A stretch of 10,414 bases of DNA from Candidatus Bathyarchaeota archaeon (GCA_018396615.1 JAGTQT010000053.1:1-10414); one strand, 5' to 3'. Numbered from the stretch's first letter, positions 1 through 6,829 are shown. The notes: generated by a model not told the origin, from the sequence alone. A program made the numbers and translations.

Positions 1-13
1 CATAGACCATTTT

Positions 14-598
14 TTATTTGCTCCTTGTCTGTTTCCACGTGTATACCAGTCTTTGAGCCACTGTTATATGGGATAGGATTCCTACCAAAATTACGGCATA
101 GGACAGTGCCGTGGGATAGGAGGTTGTAATCAGTGAGCCCAAGATGAGTATGACAAGTTTCTCCTGTCTTTCCGCGATTCCTACCGTGCAGTGCTCGAGT
201 TTGCCTACAGATTCGGCTTTTGCTCGAGTGAAACTTGCCATAAGCATGCCGATTAAGGCAAAGACGCCCCATATCCATTCAACGTAATTTCCGAGAATAA
301 TTCCCATGACAATGAGATACTCTGCGTAGCGGTCTAAGACATGATCAAACACGGCGCCGAAACGCGTCATTTTTCCAGTAGCACGTGCAACTGCGCCATC
401 AAGCATGTCAACTAGTCCAGTAAGCAAAATGAAAAAAGCTCCGAGGATGGCGTTTTCCACGCGGTAAAACCAAAAAGCGCCTACGCTGACTATCATGCTA
501 AGAGCCGAAAGCGCGTTAGGAGTTATGCCCAGCCTTCCCAATAGTCGTCCGGCAGGCGCTATGGCTTTCTCGTATTTCCCTCTTAGTTTTCCAAACAA
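14..598 (-). CDS. CDP-alcohol phosphatidyltransferase, probable archaetidylinositol phosphate synthase
   Basis: Integral membrane enzyme that moves a polar head group onto a CDP-activated lipid. In archaea this subgroup usually joins inositol-1-phosphate to CDP-archaeol to give archaetidylinositol phosphate. The 194-residue protein has the complete family signature D-x2-D-G-x2-A-R-x8-G-x3-D-x3-D, with Asp64, Asp67, Asp85 and Asp89 as the metal-binding aspartates. A GITPNALS segment at residues 24-31 leads into the first membrane helix. About six hydrophobic helices follow, matching the family fold, and the length is normal. The start is TTG; a stop lies in frame about 70 bases upstream and no ATG or GTG intervenes. 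A GGAAG sequence lies seven bases before the TTG. It is divergent from the DUF1805 gene. The family is certain. The inositol-phosphate specificity is inferred from the archaeal context; archaetidylserine or archaetidylglycerol phosphate synthase are alternatives. Confidence 0.88.
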   Translation of the reverse strand: MFGKLRGKYEKAIAPAGRLLGRLGITPNALSALSMIVSVGAFWFYRVENAILGAFFILLTGLVDMLDGAVARATGKMTRFGAVFDHVLDRYAEYLIVMGIILGNYVEWIWGVFALIGMLMASFTRAKAESVGKLEHCTVGIAERQEKLVILILGSLITTSYPTALSYAVILVGILSHITVAQRLVYTWKQTRSK

Positions 599-637
599 TT
601 CTGGTCTTCCAGCTCTTTTAGGTGTGCTTTTACTCTG

Positions 638-653
638 ATTAATATAAGTTCCT
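638..653 (-). promoter_or_regulatory. Candidate TATA element for the CDP-alcohol transferase gene
   Basis: Read on the minus strand this is AACTTATATTAAT, an AT-rich TATA-like box about 40 to 50 bases before the TTG start. An archaeal start point about 25 bases further on would leave a leader of roughly 20 bases that contains the GGAAG ribosome-binding-like sequence. This is assigned by pattern only. Confidence 0.4.
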
Positions 654-698
654 ATAACGCTGCCTCAAGTTTTTCGTGAACTCCAAGAATTTTTCGGT

Positions 699-730
699 GT
701 AATTTTTATCTAGTCTAGACCTATAAAATA
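699..730 (+). promoter_or_regulatory. Candidate promoter region of the DUF1805 gene
   Basis: Two AT-rich boxes precede the gene: AATTTTTATC at 701-710 and CTATAAAATA at 721-730. The second looks more like a TATA box. It lies only 16 to 25 bases before the ATG, however, so transcription from it would begin at or inside the gene. The first box is better placed and would give a leader of about 15 bases. Which one is used cannot be settled from sequence. Confidence 0.3.
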
Positions 731-745
731 GCCATGTGAAATCTT

Positions 746-1039
746 ATGATCTATGTTGGATCTGTAAAAATTGGCGACAGAGACTGTTTGGCTACGAAGA
801 TTGATTTACCAGCAACACCGCCTTTACTTGTAATTATTGCTGAGAAAGGATTTGTGATGTGTGGCTTTCTGAACATGGAAGCGGCTGAGAAATTGGGGGC
901 AGCTGCCGCTATGGTTAGCGGAGTAAAAACATTTGAAGATGTTCTCAACGCTGAAATTAAAGCCGTGACCACGAATGCTCGAAAGCTTGGAATCGACATT
1001 GGAATGAAAGGAGCCGAAGCACTAAGACATCTGATGTAA
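746..1039 (+). CDS. DUF1805 family protein (YunC-like)
   Basis: Small 97-residue cytosolic protein of the DUF1805 family, whose biochemical role is not established. The family core is clear: an N-terminal beta strand region, the segment EKGFVMCGFLN at residues 33-43 with a conserved Cys39, and AMVSGVKTFEDVL at 55-67. The length is typical and the ATG start places MIYV at the usual family N-terminus. There is no strong ribosome-binding sequence; GTGAA lies about seven bases upstream. It is divergent from the lipid head-group gene and convergent with truD, so it is probably transcribed alone. Nothing in the neighbourhood gives its function. Confidence 0.85.
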   Translation: MIYVGSVKIGDRDCLATKIDLPATPPLLVIIAEKGFVMCGFLNMEAAEKLGAAAAMVSGVKTFEDVLNAEIKAVTTNARKLGIDIGMKGAEALRHLM

Positions 1040-1054
1040 ACTGCTGCTGTATTA

Positions 1055-1132
1055 TCAGAAACACGGTATATGAATGTCCTTGATAGGAATAATCTTGCGG
1101 CCTTTGGATACCCTATCTATTAGCTGTAGCAC
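1055..1132 (-). other. Short unassigned open frame after truD
   Basis: In the gap between the ends of the DUF1805 gene and truD, the minus strand carries an open frame of about 35 codons that begins inside the truD tail and ends in TGA. Its translation contains FSDVLQLIDRVSKGRKIIPI, which reads more like real protein than noise. The only usual start codon in it is a GTG at 1132, giving about 25 residues. I do not recognise a family. It may be a tiny gene, the decayed end of a former gene, or chance. Confidence 0.15.
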
Positions 1133-1149
1133 GTCGCTGAAATCGACTT

Positions 1150-2535
1150 TTAAAACCCTGCCTTAACCGGATTACGGGTCTTCATGATCTCTCTAAGAAC
1201 TATGGTGGCGTACGCTCCACGTGGCAACGCAAAACTGATCTCAGCCCTTTTCTTTCTAGGATCAGCTGAATCGTTTAAGATCTTTTTCAGAGAAAAGTTG
1301 CCAAGTGGAACCGTGGCGAGGCGAAGCCTTCCTTTCGAAGAGATCTCTGGTATCTTTTTGATTCTAAAGTTTTCCGGGCAGATTCCTTCGTCATCTAGAA
1401 TTTGCTGTTCGATTTCGCCTTGAAAGCCCTTGGAGGTTTTTTGCCTAAAACCTATCAGCGGAAGAGCCAGCTTCATCTTGCCCTCCTGAACTCGTCTACG
1501 GATGTCGCTTAGTGTTTCTGAGCTTACTTGCGTTTGCAAGGTCGGCGATGGCAGCCCACTCCGCTCTATACGCACTACGTGATCGCCTATCTCAACATCA
1601 TTTAGAGGCAAGCCATTCTTAATTCGCGCGCTAAGGAATCTATTGAAAAGGTAAGATTGGTATGCCTGCAAAAAAAGAAGTTGAAGTTTTACAGGCAGTT
1701 TCTGGAAAGCCCCTATGAAATCGTTTTGCTTTTGAGCTAGATGCCTGAGCATCACCCGCTCATAGTGAAGCTGTTTTGGAAACTCTTCTAGCGCCTTTTC
1801 GAAGTTTTGCGTTGAGCCTAATTTCTGTCGCGCCTTTCTGGACTCCGGATGCTCATTCCGGCTTGGCTTTGCGAGGAAAAGCATTACGGCTTTTCGAAAT
1901 TCTCCTTTAACGAGATATTTACCAACCAGATGAGTTATCGGTCGGATGGTGCCGAAGCGCTGATGCCCGAAAAAGTTTGGTACGCCGCCAATTGCCTTAA
2001 ATTCTGCTACAGTTTCTTCTATTTGCCTTTGAACCATGCTTTTTGCGTGTCTTATGCCGTTGATGGTGATAGTGAAATTGTTGCTTAAGAGATAATATGA
2101 GGAAAGCTTGTTCCGCACATAGCCAAGTGGATGAATCTTGACATCTTTCAAACATATTTTTGAAACATCGTCGGGCGAGATGTCTTCTATGGTGATGAAT
2201 TGTGCGGTTAGAGCTTTTGCATCTTTTATGCCAGCTATCTGAATTTTTGATGGAGCTACCCCAAGGCTCGACGCAATATTTTTAATGGCAATGAAAGTAT
2301 CCCAGTTCCGCTTTGCCAAGACGCAAAGCAAGTAGCTAGTATGCGCGGATTTTGCTCCTAGTGGCGACTCTTTTTCGGTCTCTGATGGATTTTTTGCGTT
2401 TGCTTTTGAACCGTCTACAAGTATCTCCTCAACTATGAAATCTTCAGCATCACGCTTTATTGCTCCGCCGATGCCTTGGCTATTAGTCGCAAAAACTTCG
2501 ATTCCCATGAGCTTTTCAAGTCTGCTTGTCTGCAA
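1150..2535 (-). CDS. truD: tRNA pseudouridine(13) synthase TruD
   Basis: Converts uridine to pseudouridine at position 13 of tRNA, acting in the cytosol. The 461-residue protein has the TruD hallmarks in order: an N-terminal GIGGAIKRDAEDFIVEEI segment (residues 21-38), the catalytic loop AGIKDAKALTAQ (101-112) with nucleophile Asp105, and NFFGHQRFG (187-195). The TRUD insertion domain and a C-terminal catalytic half follow. It is longer than bacterial TruD, as is usual in archaea, with a hydrophilic loop at about 42-66. The residue after the catalytic Asp is Ala, where many relatives have Arg or Lys. The chosen start is TTG, 13 bases after the pth2 stop, because the residues before GIEVF resemble archaeal homologues; an ATG at 2508 would shorten it by nine residues. 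Neither start has a clear ribosome-binding sequence. It is the last gene of the cdc48 to truD cluster. Confidence 0.95.
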   Translation of the reverse strand: MQTSRLEKLMGIEVFATNSQGIGGAIKRDAEDFIVEEILVDGSKANAKNPSETEKESPLGAKSAHTSYLLCVLAKRNWDTFIAIKNIASSLGVAPSKIQIAGIKDAKALTAQFITIEDISPDDVSKICLKDVKIHPLGYVRNKLSSYYLLSNNFTITINGIRHAKSMVQRQIEETVAEFKAIGGVPNFFGHQRFGTIRPITHLVGKYLVKGEFRKAVMLFLAKPSRNEHPESRKARQKLGSTQNFEKALEEFPKQLHYERVMLRHLAQKQNDFIGAFQKLPVKLQLLFLQAYQSYLFNRFLSARIKNGLPLNDVEIGDHVVRIERSGLPSPTLQTQVSSETLSDIRRRVQEGKMKLALPLIGFRQKTSKGFQGEIEQQILDDEGICPENFRIKKIPEISSKGRLRLATVPLGNFSLKKILNDSADPRKKRAEISFALPRGAYATIVLREIMKTRNPVKAGF

Positions 2536-2548
2536 GTGATTAACGCTC

Positions 2549-2911
2549 TCAGAGAAGAGGAAGTTTACTGGTTAACTTATCGATCTTTTCTGAGGGAGCT
2601 GGACCGATTCCTAAACAGGTTATTGTGTTTGGCGGGATTTCGGTTAGTCCCTTATCCACTATAAGGGAGCATGGTAGCCCAAGGCGCTCAGCTTGTTCCT
2701 GCAGCTCCAGCAGTTCCTTTTCTGTCTTGACTTTCACGGCTATTTTGCGCTGTCCTTCTTCAAGCCAGCCTTCCCACCATTTCTTATTGTGCCTACGTGC
2801 TTCCTCTGCAGCGGAGACTGAGGCGTGTCCTGCTTGAACTGCTGTTTTTCCTTTGCTAAGCTTCAGATCGGCACGGAAAACTATAACCAACTTATACCGA
2901 AACTCTAGCAT
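2549..2911 (-). CDS. pth2: Peptidyl-tRNA hydrolase, Pth2 type
   Basis: Cleaves the ester bond between peptide and tRNA in peptidyl-tRNAs that drop off the ribosome, which recycles tRNA. The 120-residue protein matches the archaeal/eukaryotic Pth2 family over its whole length. It has the N-terminal RADLKLSKGKTAVQAGHASV block (residues 13-32), including Lys20 and His29. The central helices are rich in charged residues. The signature C-terminal half DKGLTEIPPNTITCLGIGPA (86-105), with Asp86 and Thr96, leads to the end LTSKLPLL. It starts with ATG, 37 bases after the stop of the flavoprotein gene, and is followed 13 bases later by truD. Both neighbours act on tRNA, so the pair makes functional sense. 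It is distinct from bacterial Pth. Confidence 0.96.
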   Translation of the reverse strand: MLEFRYKLVIVFRADLKLSKGKTAVQAGHASVSAAEEARRHNKKWWEGWLEEGQRKIAVKVKTEKELLELQEQAERLGLPCSLIVDKGLTEIPPNTITCLGIGPAPSEKIDKLTSKLPLL

Positions 2912-2948
2912 CGCTCTCTAACCGCCTACATCTTATCTAATTTGGATT

Positions 2949-4172
2949 TTAAATATTCGCAAAAAGGTAAAGCCTAACAAAGTAGGAAAGCGCTGCCAGC
3001 ATTCTAGGATCCCGCAGAAGCTTGAGAATGGCTTTTCCTTGAAAATCAATTTCTTCAACCTTTTGGAGAGATTTATCAAGATTTATCATTTTACAGAATC
3101 GTATAGCTTTGTCAACTTGCCTATCGTTCAGTGTGTTAAGCATTTTTCTCAGCCGCTGCATCACGGATATGTCGAAACCGAGCATGCTGTCACATTCTTT
3201 CTGATATGCGTTAAGAAAAGCAGAAGAAGTGTCACCTTTTTTCAACGCCATGTATGCAACATCAGCAGCAATTTTTGCGCAGTTCATTCCAAGGATGACG
3301 CCACCGCCTGTTGTAGGCTTGATATGAGATGCTGCGTCTCCCACAGCGAGGAATCCGTTTGAATAGGTCTGAGAAGGAGGCCCTCCAAGACTTAGAGGAT
3401 GGAAAGAAAGCCTTGTGATTTTTCCGCGGCATAGTTCTTCAGAGGCTACAGGATGAGTGAGCATTAGCTTTTGCAAGAGCTTCTGGGGGTTGCCAGTCTT
3501 GGATGCCAGTCCAACCTTCGCGCACCCATTGCTTTGGGGAATAAGCCAAGCAAAAAAGCCTTCGGCATACTCTTTTCCCAGAAAAACTTCAACCATATCC
3601 CTTTTGACGTTTTCGACGTTCTCTACTTCTGCTTCCACGCCCGTCATAATCATAGAGCGGACAGGCGTAGGCAAACCCGCCTGTCTCAGAAGACTAGAGG
3701 AGACTCCCTCGGCGTCTATAACGATTTTTGCAGCATACTTCTTGGTTACGCCATTTTGCCTAACATAGACTCCGCATACACGTCCGCTTTCAATTGCCAG
3801 AGACTCAACTTTGGAACGCAGAAAGTAATGTGCCCCAGCGTTCACCGCAATTTTTGCCAAATGTTTGTCAAAAAGAACTCTATTTACCGAACATGTCACT
3901 GGCGCGGGAAAACGAAGAGAGAAGCTCTCCCCACAGGGCGAGTGAAAAACTACACCATAAATTACATTTTCGACAATGTCCTTAGGCAAAGGATACATTC
4001 CTAGCTTCTTCAAGCCTCTAATACTAAGGTGCCCTGCGCAGTGAGAAGGCACACCGATTTCTGCATGCTCCTCGAACACCGTTACGTTAACACTCTTTTT
4101 TGCAAGGTTAAACGCTGCAAATGAGCCGCATGGTCCTCCTCCAACTACTATCACATCTGGAACCGTTTCCAT
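2949..4172 (-). CDS. Geranylgeranyl reductase family flavoprotein
   Basis: FAD-dependent oxidoreductase of the geranylgeranyl reductase family. In archaea these enzymes saturate the isoprenoid chains of membrane lipid precursors such as digeranylgeranylglycerophospholipid. The 407-residue protein has an N-terminal dinucleotide fold VVGGGPCGS (G11-x-G13-x2-G16) with the ribose-binding acidic residue near Glu34. The family motif PSHCAG (42-47) carries the conserved Cys45. An IDAEG segment lies at 152-156, FFAWLIP around 206-212, and the second FAD motif VGDAASHIKPTTGGG at 277-291. I chose the ATG at 4172 because METVPDVIVVGGG fits family N-termini; a GTG at 4181 would add three residues. It sits between the small gene next to cdc48 and pth2, probably cotranscribed. 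Exact substrate is inferred; archaea often have several paralogues, and some reduce other polyprenyl compounds. Confidence 0.88.
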   Translation of the reverse strand: METVPDVIVVGGGPCGSFAAFNLAKKSVNVTVFEEHAEIGVPSHCAGHLSIRGLKKLGMYPLPKDIVENVIYGVVFHSPCGESFSLRFPAPVTCSVNRVLFDKHLAKIAVNAGAHYFLRSKVESLAIESGRVCGVYVRQNGVTKKYAAKIVIDAEGVSSSLLRQAGLPTPVRSMIMTGVEAEVENVENVKRDMVEVFLGKEYAEGFFAWLIPQSNGCAKVGLASKTGNPQKLLQKLMLTHPVASEELCRGKITRLSFHPLSLGGPPSQTYSNGFLAVGDAASHIKPTTGGGVILGMNCAKIAADVAYMALKKGDTSSAFLNAYQKECDSMLGFDISVMQRLRKMLNTLNDRQVDKAIRFCKMINLDKSLQKVEEIDFQGKAILKLLRDPRMLAALSYFVRLYLFANI

Positions 4173-4201
4173 GTGTTGCACTCAGTTGCGGAGGACAATG
4201 C

Positions 4202-4444
4202 CTAAGCTACGAGTTCCACGCGACGCTTTCCACGAGCCATAGAGGTAACGCGGATTTTGCCGCTTACCTCTCCCCGCATCAGCAACTCGTTAAAGTCCTT
4301 GAAGCCCAAGTCTGCGTATTCCTCGTTCAACGCCTCAAACAGCTCTGTATCTGTCATCGCACCTTTCTTCTTCTGCAAAACCTCGAAAAGCACAAAATAA
4401 GCAGGGTGCGTCTTCCAAGTTTTAGTAGGCACAGGCATAGCCAT
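4202..4444 (-). CDS. Small conserved archaeal protein next to cdc48, possible winged-helix fold
   Basis: Protein of 80 residues (78 if translation starts at the second ATG) with no assigned function. It has no Cys pairs, signal peptide or membrane segment. After an N-terminal THPAYFVLFEVLQKK helix come MTDTELFEALNEEY, GFKDFNELLMRGEVSGKIRV and a basic RGKRRVEL strand. This order of helices followed by a short beta hairpin resembles a winged helix-turn-helix domain; that fold is inferred by eye. It begins six bases after the cdc48 stop. AGGAG overlaps that stop: it is three bases from the first ATG and nine from the second (4438), so the second may be the true start. From memory, similar small proteins occur beside cdc48 in other archaea. 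A partner or regulator role for Cdc48 is a guess. Confidence 0.75.
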   Translation of the reverse strand: MAMPVPTKTWKTHPAYFVLFEVLQKKKGAMTDTELFEALNEEYADLGFKDFNELLMRGEVSGKIRVTSMARGKRRVELVA

Positions 4445-4450
4445 GTACTC

Positions 4451-6637
4451 CTAGTAAACAGGCGTTGCAGGCTTCTGCACTTGGCGCGCCTGCTGCATAA
4501 AGCTCTTGTACCATTTCTCCATGTCTGGAGTAATAGAGGGCCCGCTCTTTTTCATTGCCTCCTGAAAATCCTTAAGCGTAACTTCAGCGGCGTTAGGGTC
4601 TCTACGCAATGCGTTCATAGCGGCTTCTCTGCATAGTGCATCAATGTCGGCGCCCGAGTAGTTCTTCGCAGACGCAGCCAAAGCGGCGATATCTACGTCT
4701 TTGGCTAGAGGCATCTTCTTTGTATAGATCTTGAATATCGCTAGCTTGCTTTTCTCATCCGGCTCTGGCACGTAGATTAGCCTGTCAAATCTTCCAGGTC
4801 GAAGAACTGCTGGGTCCACCATGTCGGGTCTGTTCGTGGCGGCCACTATGACGACATCTTCCAAGGTTACTATTCCATCCATCTCTGTTAGAAGTTGACT
4901 TATGACTCGTTCAGATACGCCGCTGTCAGAGAAGCCTAATCCTCGGCGTGGAACAAGAGAGTCAATTTCATCAAAGAACACTACGGCCGGAGATGCCATG
5001 CGTGCTTTCCTGAAGACTTCTCTTATGGCTTTTTCAGACTCGCCAACCCATTTTGAGAAAACTTCTGGGCCTTTAATCGTTATGAAGTTGGCTTCGCTTT
5101 CAGTTGCAACAGCACGCGCTAGCAAGGTCTTGCCGCAGCCAGGTGGACCGTAGAGCAGTATGCCTTTCGGTGGTTTTACTCCGAGTCGCTTGAATATCTC
5201 TGGGTTCTTCAACGGCCACTCGACGGCTTCTTTAAGCTCCTGTTTGACCTCTTCAAGTCCTCCTATGTCATCCCAGTGCACTGTCGGAACCTCAATGTAA
5301 ACTTCCCGCATAGCAGTAGGCGTTATCTCTTTGTAGGCGTTCACAAAGTCTTCCATTGTAACCTCCATTTTTTCCAACACGCTTGGCGGAATGCGCTCTT
5401 CCTCAAGATTTATCTGAGGTAAATATCTACGCAGAGCTTTCATAGCTGTCTCTCGGCTCAGAGAAGACAAGTCCGCACCCGTGTAGCCGTGGGTCATATC
5501 GGAAAGCTTCTTGAGATCTACGTCCTCAGCAAGTGGCATACCGCGGGTGTGGATCTGCAGAATCTCGTATCTTCCCTGCTTATCTGGTACAGCAATCTCG
5601 ATTTCTCTATCAAATCTTCCGGGTCTGCGGAGAGCAGGATCGAGAGCGCCCGGCCTATTTGTGGCGCCTATGACTATTACGTTTCCTCTCCCTGATAATC
5701 CGTCCATCAGCGCTAGAAGTTGGGCAACCACGCGTCTTTCGACTTCGCCTGTTACTTCCTCTCGTTTAGGAGCTATGGCATCAAGCTCATCAATGAATAT
5801 TATGCTTGGAGCATTTTGCTGGGCTTGCTGGAAGATTTCTCTGAGCCTAGCTTCTGATTCACCGTAGAATTTGCTCATAATTTCGGGTCCGTTTATGGAG
5901 AAGAAATTCGCTTCAGACTCGTTTGCAACTGCCCTCGCCAGCAGTGTTTTGCCGCAGCCGGGTGGCCCGTGAAGCAGTACTCCTTTTGGAGGGTCGATGC
6001 CAAGCCGCTGGAAAAGTTCTGGGTGACGAAGGGGAAGCTCGACCATTTCTCTTACTCTTTGAATTTCCTCGTGAAGCCCGCCAATGTCCTCATAGGTGGT
6101 GCGTGGCAATCCTTTGCCTTCAGGCGCAGGCTCGTTTAGAATTGTAAGTCTTGTTTCGGTTGTGACTTTAATGATGCCGTGGGGGCGGGTTTTTGTCACC
6201 ATGAAAGGGATGGCGTGCCCCAGCATCATGACAAGAGTTGTATCGCCTTCTACAAGCGTTCTTTCCATAAGCCGATTTTTCACAAAATTCGTGAAGTCTT
6301 CATCTACGTTCAGCCTCATGTCAACAGGAGCCAGCGTCAGAGCCAGAGCAGTTTTCACCTTTGCTGGACGCACAATAACATACTCATTTATAGCAACCCC
6401 TGCGTTCTTCCGCGTGAACCCATCTATCCGTAACAGATCACGGTTCTGGTCCTCACTGTAAGCTGGCCATGCGATGGCGGAGGTTGATCGCTTGCCCGTA
6501 ATTTCTATCACATCTCCTGCTGAGATGCCTAATTTCTGCATGGTTTTCTGATCCAGACGGGCTATTCCTCTACCGACATCTCGTTGCCTTGCATCTCCGA
6601 TGCGCAACTGCACTTCATTACCGCTCAACTGGAACAC
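4451..6637 (-). CDS. cdc48: Cdc48/VAT family AAA+ unfoldase
   Basis: Hexameric double-ring AAA+ ATPase, the archaeal counterpart of p97/Cdc48, which unfolds proteins using ATP and can feed the 20S proteasome. The order is: N-domain (about 8-90, with ARQRDVGRGIARLD at 16-29), second N-subdomain (about 105-175), D1 and D2. D1 has Walker A GPPGCGKT at 224-231, Walker B FIDELD at 281-286 and arginine-finger segment RRPGRFDRE at 337-345. D2 has Walker A at 497-504, Walker B FFDEID at 554-559 and LRPGRFDRL at 612-620. Pore loops are SKFYGES in D1 and SKWVGES in D2, so both rings look active. The 728 residues are normal for the family. The start is GTG, about 45 bases downstream of a good TATA box. 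The tail ends in Pro-Val-Tyr. It leads the cdc48 to truD cluster. Confidence 0.97.
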   Translation of the reverse strand: MFQLSGNEVQLRIGDARQRDVGRGIARLDQKTMQKLGISAGDVIEITGKRSTSAIAWPAYSEDQNRDLLRIDGFTRKNAGVAINEYVIVRPAKVKTALALTLAPVDMRLNVDEDFTNFVKNRLMERTLVEGDTTLVMMLGHAIPFMVTKTRPHGIIKVTTETRLTILNEPAPEGKGLPRTTYEDIGGLHEEIQRVREMVELPLRHPELFQRLGIDPPKGVLLHGPPGCGKTLLARAVANESEANFFSINGPEIMSKFYGESEARLREIFQQAQQNAPSIIFIDELDAIAPKREEVTGEVERRVVAQLLALMDGLSGRGNVIVIGATNRPGALDPALRRPGRFDREIEIAVPDKQGRYEILQIHTRGMPLAEDVDLKKLSDMTHGYTGADLSSLSRETAMKALRRYLPQINLEEERIPPSVLEKMEVTMEDFVNAYKEITPTAMREVYIEVPTVHWDDIGGLEEVKQELKEAVEWPLKNPEIFKRLGVKPPKGILLYGPPGCGKTLLARAVATESEANFITIKGPEVFSKWVGESEKAIREVFRKARMASPAVVFFDEIDSLVPRRGLGFSDSGVSERVISQLLTEMDGIVTLEDVVIVAATNRPDMVDPAVLRPGRFDRLIYVPEPDEKSKLAIFKIYTKKMPLAKDVDIAALAASAKNYSGADIDALCREAAMNALRRDPNAAEVTLKDFQEAMKKSGPSITPDMEKWYKSFMQQARQVQKPATPVY

Positions 6638-6682
6638 TTCCCAAATTAAGACATTTTACAGTTCGAAACAAGAGTTCTTCCC

Positions 6683-6698
6683 CTATAAATCCTTTCAC
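6683..6698 (-). promoter_or_regulatory. Candidate BRE/TATA promoter of cdc48
   Basis: Read on the minus strand, GTGAAAGGATTTATAGGG combines a purine-rich BRE-like stretch with a TATA box. It lies about 45 to 60 bases before the cdc48 GTG, which predicts a start point near 6661 and a leader of about 25 bases. It is the best promoter match in this intergenic stretch and would serve the whole cdc48 to truD cluster. Confidence 0.5.
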
Positions 6699-6751
6699 TA
6701 CGACCACTCATCATCCACAATAATCATAAACATGACTTACATCTATGCCAG

Positions 6752-6777
6752 CGAGACCTTAAATTCAAGGCGTCTCG
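6752..6777 (-). terminator. Hairpin downstream of the aEF-1beta gene, possible terminator or RNA structure
   Basis: CGAGAC (6752-6757) pairs with GTCTCG (6772-6777), and CTT (6758-6760) pairs with AAG (6767-6769). This gives a nine-pair stem with a two-base bulge and a six-base loop. It lies about 50 bases past the aEF-1beta stop in the direction of transcription and before the cdc48 promoter. No run of U follows it. A T-rich stretch (TGTTTGTTTTG on the minus strand) comes just before it, so termination may occur at either place. Confidence 0.35.
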
Positions 6778-6829
6778 TTCAGTTCAAAACAAACATTGCT
6801 TTTTAGCACAGGTCAATTATGAAAACAGT

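Larger units (their letters stand above)
6659..6792. repeat. Pair of near-identical 13-base direct repeats upstream of cdc48
   Basis: CAGTTCGAAACAA at 6659-6671 and CAGTTCAAAACAA at 6780-6792 differ at one base and are 121 bases apart. The first overlaps the predicted transcription start of cdc48. The second lies next to the hairpin behind the aEF-1beta gene. They could be binding sites for a regulator or chance similarity. Confidence 0.3.

Noticed and set aside
1..10. Possible start of a further minus-strand gene (ATG at 10 or at 3) just after the lipid transferase stop
   Set aside because: Only a few codons are visible, so neither the frame nor a product can be supported.
3471..4004. Long plus-strand open frame of 177 codons opposite the flavoprotein gene
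   Set aside because: It is a shadow of a well-recognised minus-strand gene with intact family motifs, and its own translation shows no family pattern.
4190..4245. GGAGG followed by an ATG on the plus strand at 4190-4200
   Set aside because: The frame closes after 14 codons and lies antisense to the cdc48 cluster; a chance match.
4121..4636. Plus-strand open frame of 171 codons across three minus-strand genes
   Set aside because: It covers the start of the flavoprotein, the small gene and the end of cdc48 on the opposite strand; its composition (His, Leu, Ser and Cys rich) is typical of an antisense shadow.
6655..6675. GTTCGAA resembling the T-loop of a tRNA gene
   Set aside because: No acceptor, D or anticodon stems can be formed around it.
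6731..6805. Plus-strand frame of 24 codons (MTYIYASETLNS...) in the cdc48 upstream region
   Set aside because: No ribosome-binding sequence, it spans the hairpin arms, and no protein-like pattern is evident.
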